From contig RFIM01000116.1 in NCBI GenBank assembly GCA_003695215.1, positions 1-7,329 on the forward strand: a stretch of 7,329 nucleotides of DNA. Reading direction: 5' to 3'. Below the pieces are notes generated by a model. The model did no database searches. It saw nothing but the letters and a program-made list of their open reading frames with translations, and had not been told where the DNA came from. Source of the DNA: Chloroflexota bacterium. Its GTDB lineage: Bacteria > Chloroflexota > Anaerolineae > Aggregatilineales > UBA2796. This document shows, one piece after another, positions 1 through 4,666 of this stretch. A program made the position numbers and the translations under genes. Position 1 is the stretch's first letter; the number at the start of each line of letters is the position of its first letter.

Positions 1-795
1 GAAGGCGTTGTGCGCCTGCAGCCGAGCGTGGCCGAGAATCTCTTGGCGCTCATGGCGCTGAGCCTTGCCGCGCTGCCCGCTGTTGTGTTGATGGCGAGCC
101 GCATTCCCAGCAGGCATGCCACGCTTGCGGCGCGCCAAAGGCAGCGTGTGGCGCCAAAATCGCGCCAAGCCTTCACTGCAGCGATGCTCGGCACGTTCGT
201 CCTGTTCCTGATCGTGCTGTTGCTGCGCAGCATCTCTCACATTGGCATCGTGAACTTCGTGCCGATCCTGTTTGAGCGGCGCGGCTGGTCAGTCGATCAG
301 TACGGCTTTGTGACTAGCCTGTATTGGATTGCCTCAGCTTTCAGCGGCGTGCTGCTCGGCACGCTGGCCGATCGCTACGATAGGCGGCGGATGATCGCGC
401 TGAGCCTCTGGCTTGGCGCGCCATTGCTCTTCTTGATGCCGAGCGCCGAAGGCCTGCTAGCGCCGCTTTTGGCGCTTTTGGCAGGCGCTTTGCTCGGCGC
501 CAGCTTCCCGCTGACGGTCGTCATAGCGCAAAGCCTGCTGCCGAACGCCAAGGGCTTTGCAGCAGGCTTGACGCTCGGCTTGATCTTCGGCGCCGGGGCC
601 ATTGGCAACGCCCTGATTGGCTTTTTGGCGGATGGCATTCAAGGCAGCGCCTTCAGCGGCATCGGCATCCAGGCGACTTTCCAAGTGGTTGCATTCGGCG
701 CCTTGCTGGCAGGTCTGCTGGCATTGGCCTTGCCACAGCGTTTGAGCGGGCGCGCGCAAGCGCCTGCCGTGCCTGCAGCGCAAGCGGCTGACTAG
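1..795 (+). CDS. MFS transporter, C-terminal half (5' partial)
   Basis: The reading frame is open from the first base, so the gene starts upstream of the window; 264 residues and the TAG stop are visible. They fit the second half of a 12-helix major facilitator. The end of TM6 comes first, then a basic cytoplasmic loop with many Arg and Gln (about residues 33-57), then six hydrophobic helices. The loop between the second and third of these helices has GTLADRYDRRRM, the family's motif-A-like signature in the C-terminal half. The segments SFPLTVVIAQSLLP and LGLIFGAGAIGNALIG resemble fosmidomycin-resistance (Fsr)-type and related drug/organic-anion exporters; this is my recollection of the family, not a search. 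The tail after the last helix is short and Ala/Pro-rich. The substrate cannot be told. A GTG at base 10 is in frame but is not the start, because it would cut the protein within TM6. The stop overlaps that of the convergent gene. Confidence 0.87.
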   Translation, partial: EGVVRLQPSVAENLLALMALSLAALPAVVLMASRIPSRHATLAARQRQRVAPKSRQAFTAAMLGTFVLFLIVLLLRSISHIGIVNFVPILFERRGWSVDQYGFVTSLYWIASAFSGVLLGTLADRYDRRRMIALSLWLGAPLLFLMPSAEGLLAPLLALLAGALLGASFPLTVVIAQSLLPNAKGFAAGLTLGLIFGAGAIGNALIGFLADGIQGSAFSGIGIQATFQVVAFGALLAGLLALALPQRLSGRAQAPAVPAAQAAD

Positions 796-1700
796 CCGAA
801 CAAGCTCAGAAGGGCAGGCGCTATATCGGTCAGTGCGCTGATCTGATCGGCAATCTGATGGCGCGCTGCACCGATGATCACGCTCGGCACGGCGTTGTGC
901 GTGTGCTTACGATGCGAGAGGTCTTCCAAGTTGCCATGATCGCTCGTGATCACGATCACGCCTTCGGAATCGTCCCAGGCGTCCAGCAAGCCTGCCAGCA
1001 CGGCATCGAAGCGCTCAAGGAAGGCGATAGCGCGCCCTAAATCGCGATGATGACCGATCTCATCGGTGATCCAGGTCGAGAATAGGCTGAAATGGTATCG
1101 GCGCGTGAGCTCTGCCAATAGCGCGCCTGCTTGAATCGGCGTGTGCACAGGGACGTCGCTCAGCTTCAGCACAGTTCGCCAGCCGTCGCCTAGAAAATCG
1201 GCGCTGAGCGCGCGGCAGGCCTTCAGGTCGTCCAAGGATGGCAAGGGGACGTTTGCCACATAGGCGGCGTGTTGCATCGCAGTCCGCAGGCGCTTGCCGC
1301 GCTCTAGCTCGGCGAGGTAATGTGGCGGATGTGCATCCAGGCGGGCTGTGCGCAGCCCGCGCGCGCTCAGGTGCGTGTGCAAATTGCCCTCAGCCAAAAT
1401 GGCGCGCACCGCCTCGTTTGGATACGGCCCGTAATGCTCCCCGATCTCAGCAGGCACATTGCGCCCTGTCAGAATAGCCGCCTGACCCGTGGCGCTTTGC
1501 GGCCTGCCTGCCACGCCCAGTTGCGCATCAGTCGGGATGAAAACCGCGCGCCCTGAGTCCAAGCGTGGCGTGGTGCGCAGCCATTTGTGCCCACCGCTGA
1601 GCGCGTTCAGAGTTGGCAGGCGCGCTGCTGCGAACGGATTCAGGTTTGGATCATCATCGCCTAAGCCGATGCCATCTAGGAACAGCAACAGAGCGCGCAC
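792..1700 (-). CDS. Alkaline-phosphatase-superfamily metalloenzyme (phosphoglycerate-mutase-like)
   Basis: The protein has 302 residues and belongs to the metalloenzyme fold shared by cofactor-independent phosphoglycerate mutase, phosphopentomutase and alkaline phosphatases. The two-metal site is complete by eye. One metal would be held by D9 (LFLDGIGLG), the nucleophile region S69/T71 (QSATGQ) and D254-H255 (TSDHGN); the other by D213 and H217 (TDEIGHH) and H266 (KHTHN). At about 300 residues it is much shorter than iPGM (about 510) and lacks an inserted phosphotransferase domain. It is therefore more likely a phosphatase or phosphodiesterase of unknown substrate than a glycolytic mutase. 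I chose GTG at 1700 because LLLFLDG begins right after it. The frame stays open to an ATG at 1901, but those 67 residues lie inside the esterase gene and look non-coding. The GTG overlaps the esterase stop by one base (TAGTG), which suggests translational coupling. Last gene of the minus-strand operon. Confidence 0.85.
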   Translation of the reverse strand: MRALLLFLDGIGLGDDDPNLNPFAAARLPTLNALSGGHKWLRTTPRLDSGRAVFIPTDAQLGVAGRPQSATGQAAILTGRNVPAEIGEHYGPYPNEAVRAILAEGNLHTHLSARGLRTARLDAHPPHYLAELERGKRLRTAMQHAAYVANVPLPSLDDLKACRALSADFLGDGWRTVLKLSDVPVHTPIQAGALLAELTRRYHFSLFSTWITDEIGHHRDLGRAIAFLERFDAVLAGLLDAWDDSEGVIVITSDHGNLEDLSHRKHTHNAVPSVIIGAARHQIADQISALTDIAPALLSLFG

Positions 1701-2419
1701 TAGTCGTGTCCGCCGATGTATAGGCGCACCATCTTGAACCAGTATTGCCAATCGTGCGACCAGCCGTCCCACTCGCGCAGCGCATTGCCAATGCCCTTGC
1801 TCCATAGCAAGCCTGAGAGCGCGCGCGCACTTTCGATAAGCCGATCTTCCCTGCCAGTTGCCATGATGATATCCATGCGGCGCAAGGCTTCCAAGCGCCA
1901 TGGCTCATGCTCGCCTGCGATGAACTGCATCGGGTTGTTGTAGTAGACGTTCTCATCGCTGTAGCCGCCCGTCAGCTCGCGGATATCGTACAAGCCGCTC
2001 AGGCCGAGCACGCGATTGACGGCATCAGGATGCTTCAAGCCGAAATTCATAGCGTGGTAGGCGCCGAAGCTGGCGCCGAGCGTGATCAAGAACGGATTCG
2101 GATTGACGTGGCGCGTGAAGGGCAGCACTTCGTTGTACAAATAGCCGTCGTACTGCGCATAGCGATAGGCGCGCCCTGCAGGATGCGCCCAAAAGGCGTA
2201 CCAGTGTTCCCAATCGAGCGACTCGACGCAGAACATCTGCAGCCAGCCGTTCTCGAAGTGATCGGCGAGCGCCGCGACCATGCCGAAATCTTCCAGCTCG
2301 TAAAAGCGTCCTTTTGAGGTCGGGAAAGCGATCACGCGCGCACCGCCATGCCCAAAGACCAACATTTCCATGTCGCGGCTGAGCGCTGGGCTATACCAAC
2401 GGATGTACTCACGCTTCAT
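1700..2419 (-). CDS. Alpha/beta-hydrolase-fold putative esterase
   Basis: A 239-residue cytoplasmic protein of the putative-esterase (esterase D/antigen 85-like) group within the alpha/beta hydrolases. The nucleophile elbow is G115-A-S117-F-G119 in LITLGASFGAYHA. The other likely triad members are D192 in ATGREDRL and H222 in GWSHDWQYW; the Trp-rich His motif is typical of the group. The N-terminal GHGGARVIAFPTSKGRFYE is also characteristic, with FPTSKGR following strand 2. There is no signal peptide or membrane helix, and the length is normal for a single-domain enzyme. The natural ester is unknown. The ATG directly follows the stop of the NifU-N gene (no gap). A strong AAGGAG ribosome site lies inside that gene's last codons. 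The 3' end overlaps the metalloenzyme start by one base. Confidence 0.88.
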   Translation of the reverse strand: MKREYIRWYSPALSRDMEMLVFGHGGARVIAFPTSKGRFYELEDFGMVAALADHFENGWLQMFCVESLDWEHWYAFWAHPAGRAYRYAQYDGYLYNEVLPFTRHVNPNPFLITLGASFGAYHAMNFGLKHPDAVNRVLGLSGLYDIRELTGGYSDENVYYNNPMQFIAGEHEPWRLEALRRMDIIMATGREDRLIESARALSGLLWSKGIGNALREWDGWSHDWQYWFKMVRLYIGGHD

Positions 2420-2698
2420 CTAGAGAAAGAACTCCTTGAGCGCAGCGGCGATCTCATCCAACAAAGCGTGCCATTCCGCCTCAGGCTCGCGGCGCACGAT
2501 TAAGCGCTTGCCGTCTATCTCCAGGGCCGCTAAGCCTTCGATCTGGAAGAGAAACTGCGCCAAGGGCGAGCCTTCCTCGCCTTCAGCGCGGTTAGCATAG
2601 CGCTCAGGGCCGTACGGCGCTAACTCGAGATTAGTGTGCAAAATGACCAGGTCGGGATCGAGACCGTATTCAGGATCGAGCGAAATGTACTCGGACAT
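2420..2698 (-). CDS. NifU N-terminal (Nfu-N)-domain protein
   Basis: A 92-residue protein resembling the N-terminal domain of Nfu/NifU scaffold proteins. The middle reads GEEGSPLAQFLFQIEGLAALEIDG, matching the family's SPLA-x-LF-x-(I/V)-x-G-(V/I) core. The end, REPEAEWHALLDEIAAALKEFF, matches the D-x-x-W-x-x-L-x-x-x-I-x-x-x-(I/L) helix. There is no C-terminal Nfu domain with its CxxC and not a single Cys, so by itself it cannot hold an Fe-S cluster. The start at 2698 gives MSEYISLD, which matches where the domain begins. The frame stays open upstream to an ATG at 2929, but those 77 residues are Cys- and Arg-rich, show no domain, and would cover the likely promoter. No Shine-Dalgarno sequence precedes this ATG. 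First gene of the minus-strand operon. The role is unknown; the domain assignment is moderately sure. Confidence 0.72.
   Translation of the reverse strand: MSEYISLDPEYGLDPDLVILHTNLELAPYGPERYANRAEGEEGSPLAQFLFQIEGLAALEIDGKRLIVRREPEAEWHALLDEIAAALKEFFL
2432..2437 (-). promoter_or_regulatory. Shine-Dalgarno of the esterase gene, inside the NifU-N gene
   Basis: AAGGAG on the minus strand lies within the last codons of the upstream gene. It is 12 bases from the esterase ATG, longer than the usual 5-9. It supports the ATG at 2419 and independent re-initiation at that gene. Confidence 0.6.
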
Positions 2699-2705
2699 GG
2701 CATGC

Positions 2706-2737
2706 GATGATAGCACTGTCAGGCGCGCCAACCAAGT
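2706..2737 (-). promoter_or_regulatory. Candidate promoter of the minus-strand operon
   Basis: On the minus strand there is TTGGTT, 17 bases, then TATCAT preceded by TGC, which makes an extended -10 (TGCTATCAT, close to TGnTATAAT). The -10 ends only 8 bases before the NifU-N ATG at 2698, so transcription would begin within about two bases of the start codon. The -35 matches consensus at only three positions, but an extended -10 can compensate. Assigned by eye. Confidence 0.42.
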
Positions 2738-2839
2738 GGCGAGTTGCCCAAAGCGCTCTCGCATGTGCTGCAAGGCACAGCACGATTGCCCATTGGACAA
2801 GTTGTACGAAGCGCGCGCTGAATTTCCTGGCACTTTTTG

Positions 2840-2853
2840 CCAAACGCGTTTGG
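2840..2853. repeat. 14-bp perfect palindrome, candidate operator
   Basis: CCAAACGCGTTTGG is identical to its own reverse complement. It sits almost exactly midway between the two divergent start codons, about 141 bases from one and 144 from the other. The form (A/T tracts around a CG-rich centre) suits a dimeric helix-turn-helix repressor, but I cannot name the regulator. Confidence 0.4.
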
Positions 2854-2946
2854 GCAGGCGCATAGATTCGGCAAAAGCACCAAAAATGCCGTCAGAAATT
2901 TCTACCAAGGCGTACCTTTCGCAGGGCAAGGCGATCTTCTATCCTG

Positions 2947-2973
2947 TTGAGCGTCTAAGGCTAACTCTATCAG
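2947..2973 (+). promoter_or_regulatory. Weak candidate promoter of amt
   Basis: TTGAGC and TATCAG are separated by 15 bases (below the ideal 17), which would place the transcript start close to 2980, just ahead of the ribosome site. The match is poor and other positions are possible, for example a TATCCT at 2940. Offered only as the best-looking site close to the gene. Confidence 0.2.
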
Positions 2974-2997
2974 CGTAAGACGCGGGGGAAAATCGAA

Positions 2998-4500
2998 ATG
3001 CTCAAGAGACGACGTATCACGACGCGGACAGTGCTAGTAGCGCTAGTGCTGTTCGCAGCTGCTTTCGTCCTCAGCCGAGCGGCAGTGGCGCCTGCTAGCG
3101 CGGCGCAGCGCAGCTCAGAAGTGGCGCTCTCAGCGCCGACGACGCGCACAGAGGCGCTGGAGACGGGCAAGATCGTGGCGCAGGAGGACGATACGGCCGC
3201 GCGGCTCGCCAAGTTCGAGGCAAACCTGGATACGGTCTGGCTGTTGATCGCCGCTTTCCTGGTCTTCTTCATGCAGGCGGGCTTCGCCTTGCTCGAGGCG
3301 GGCTTCGTCAGTGTGAAGCACGTGGTCAACATCATGATGAAGAACCTATTTGATTTCGTGGCCGCTTCGATCATGTTCGGCGCAGTCGGCTTTGGCATTA
3401 TGTTCGGCGCAGGCAACGCGTTCTTCGGCACCGAATGGTTCTTCCTGAGCGGCATCCCAGAGACCTACCCTGGCTTGACCGTGCCGACCTACGCCTTCTT
3501 CTTCTTCCAACTAGTCTTCGCAGGCACAGCGGCCACCATTGCTTCAGGCGCCATGGGCGGGCGCACTGAGTTTCGCGGCTACTTGCTCTACAGCTTGATC
3601 GTGAGCGCGATCATCTATCCTGTGGTCGGGCATTGGATTTGGGGCGGCGGCTGGCTAGCTCAGCTGGAGACGCCCTTCACGGACTTCGCAGGCTCGACGG
3701 TGGTGCACTCCACAGGCGCGTGGATTGGCTTGATGGGCGCGATCTTCCTCGGGCCGCGGCTCGGGCGCTTCGGCAAGGACGCCAAGCCGATGCTTGGCCA
3801 CAACATGACGGCTGCGACGCTGGGCGTGTTTATCTTGTGGTTCGGCTGGTTTGGCTTCAATCCGGGCTCGCAGCTGAACGCTGACGGCGCTGCGATTGGC
3901 CTGATCACGGTCACTACGAACCTGGCAGCCGCAGCAGGTGCCGCAGCTGGCCTGTTCGTGAACTGGATCGCGGTTGGCAAGCCGCAGCTGCCGCCTATGT
4001 TGAATGGCGCTTTGGCAGGTCTGGTGGCTATCACGGCGCCGTGCGCTTTCGTCACGCCAACTGAGGCGGTCATCATCGGTGCCATTGGCGGCGTGATCAT
4101 GTTCTTCGGCACGCAGCTGCTGGAGCGCCTGAAGATTGACGACGCCGTCGGCGCGGTGCCTGTGCACGGTTTTGCAGGCGTGTGGGGCACTTTGGCGGTC
4201 GGTCTGTTCCACGGCCAGACGGGCTTGCTGCATGGCGGTGGCGCAGGGCAGCTGATCTCGCAGATCATCGGCATTGTGGCGGTAGGCGCTTTCGTCCTGC
4301 TCTCAAGCGCGCTCATGTTCGCCATCATCAAGGCGACAGTCGGCTTGCGCGTGCCTGAGGAAGGCGAGAAGATGGGCTTGGACGTCTACGAACACGGCAT
4401 GGTCAGCTATCCGGAGTACGTGCTGGGCGATCCGATCGCTATCGCGCCGACTAACGGGCGCGCTGCCAAGACGACGCCTGCGGCGGTCTCTGGCGATTAG
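2998..4500 (+). CDS. amt: Ammonium transporter Amt, complete
   Basis: A 500-residue Amt/MEP/Rh channel that moves ammonium across the inner membrane as a trimer. Residues 1-36 form a signal peptide (basic MLKRRR, hydrophobic core, ASA cleavage site), followed by an unusually long polar stretch to about residue 76 and then eleven hydrophobic helices. Pore residues are in place: D229 and H237 in DFAGSTVVH, F287 and S291 in GFNPGS, and H390 in VHGFAGVWG. By alignment they correspond to E. coli AmtB D160, H168, F215, S219 and H318. The cytoplasmic tail VPEEGEKMGLDVYEHG (from residue 452) has the conserved GLDVxxHG signature through which PII proteins act. A GGGGGA ribosome site lies eight bases before the ATG. 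No glnB/glnK gene follows, unlike the common amt-glnK pair; a terminator comes instead, so amt appears monocistronic. Transport competence is inferred from intact motifs. Confidence 0.96.
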   Translation: MLKRRRITTRTVLVALVLFAAAFVLSRAAVAPASAAQRSSEVALSAPTTRTEALETGKIVAQEDDTAARLAKFEANLDTVWLLIAAFLVFFMQAGFALLEAGFVSVKHVVNIMMKNLFDFVAASIMFGAVGFGIMFGAGNAFFGTEWFFLSGIPETYPGLTVPTYAFFFFQLVFAGTAATIASGAMGGRTEFRGYLLYSLIVSAIIYPVVGHWIWGGGWLAQLETPFTDFAGSTVVHSTGAWIGLMGAIFLGPRLGRFGKDAKPMLGHNMTAATLGVFILWFGWFGFNPGSQLNADGAAIGLITVTTNLAAAAGAAAGLFVNWIAVGKPQLPPMLNGALAGLVAITAPCAFVTPTEAVIIGAIGGVIMFFGTQLLERLKIDDAVGAVPVHGFAGVWGTLAVGLFHGQTGLLHGGGAGQLISQIIGIVAVGAFVLLSSALMFAIIKATVGLRVPEEGEKMGLDVYEHGMVSYPEYVLGDPIAIAPTNGRAAKTTPAAVSGD

Positions 4501-4526
4501 CACGCATCCTTAACCTGATCTCCTGG

Positions 4527-4565
4527 CATGGCGAGCGCTCGGCACAAGGGCGCTCGCCGTGTTTT
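4527..4565 (+). terminator. Rho-independent terminator of amt
   Basis: Two 12-base arms, CATGGCGAGCGC and GCGCTCGCCGTG, pair fully with one T-G wobble around an 11-base loop. Four T residues follow (4562-4565). The hairpin begins 27 bases after the amt stop. The T tract is short, but the very GC-rich stem makes termination likely. Confidence 0.82.
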
Positions 4566-4594
4566 GGAGCGTAGCGCAAGCGTAGGCCTATAAT
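4564..4594 (+). promoter_or_regulatory. Promoter P1 of the exported lipoprotein gene
   Basis: A perfect consensus -10 TATAAT (4589-4594) is preceded, after 19 bases, by TTGGAG (4564-4569), which matches the -35 at three positions. The weak -35 and long spacer suggest that an activator helps. Transcription would start near 4601. Confidence 0.5.
4568..4585 (+). repeat. 7-4-7 direct repeat upstream of the lipoprotein gene
   Basis: AGCGTAG occurs twice (4568-4574 and 4579-4585) separated by CGCA, giving an exact 11-bp period. It occupies most of the -35/-10 spacer of the first promoter and ends three bases before its TATAAT. The layout matches the 7-bp repeat plus 4-bp spacer bound by OmpR/PhoB-type response regulators, although the position is closer to the -10 than in Pho boxes. 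Confidence 0.35.
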
Positions 4595-4596
4595 AT

Positions 4597-4625
4597 TTGA
4601 CGTGCCTTGCAGCATCGTCTAGACT
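4597..4625 (+). promoter_or_regulatory. Promoter P2 of the exported lipoprotein gene
   Basis: TTGACG (4597-4602, five of six matches) is followed after exactly 17 bases by TAGACT (4620-4625, four of six). The -35 begins two bases after the P1 -10, so the two polymerase sites exclude each other. The start would be near 4632, giving a leader of about 35 bases that contains the AAAGGA ribosome site. Confidence 0.5.
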
Positions 4626-4666
4626 GTTGATGGAGAAGATCGATCTTGCAAAAGGATGTTCAGGAC

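Larger units (their letters stand above)
2699..2997. other. Divergent intergenic region between the NifU-N operon and amt
   Basis: No convincing gene lies in these 299 bases: the open frames here have no recognisable domain and an unlikely composition. The region must hold the start signals for both directions. Visible elements are the minus-strand promoter at its left end; an inverted repeat GTGCTG-7 bases-CAGCAC (2765-2783); a 5-bp hairpin TGGCA/TGCCA (2828-2842); a perfect 14-bp palindrome (2840-2853); a 10-bp palindrome AGAAATTTCT (2894-2903); and a ribosome-binding site before amt. I see no known riboswitch or tRNA-like fold. Confidence 0.6.

Noticed and set aside
858..1040. Short plus-strand open frames across 858-1737
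   Set aside because: They are antisense to the metalloenzyme gene, whose motifs are conserved on the minus strand; they have no domain signal.
1701..1901. 67-codon upstream extension of the metalloenzyme frame
   Set aside because: It lies wholly inside the esterase gene in another frame, shows no domain similarity, and the conserved fold begins right after the GTG at 1700.
2827..2841. Sigma54-like -24/-12 element (TGGCAC...TTGC) upstream of amt
   Set aside because: GG and GC are 8 bases apart instead of 10, a spacing sigma54 does not tolerate; the motif is better explained as a small TGGCA/TGCCA hairpin.
2699..2929. 77-codon upstream extension of the NifU-N gene
   Set aside because: No recognisable domain, an odd Cys/Arg-rich composition, and it would cover the likely promoter; the domain starts naturally at the ATG at 2698.
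2634..2978. 114-codon plus-strand open frame across the divergent region
   Set aside because: It overlaps the NifU-N gene antisense, is rich in Cys, Ser and Arg with no domain, and no ribosome site was seen.
3655..4331. Long minus-strand open frames (192 and 223 codons) across amt
   Set aside because: They are antisense to the clearly conserved Amt coding sequence and arise from its GC-rich codon use.
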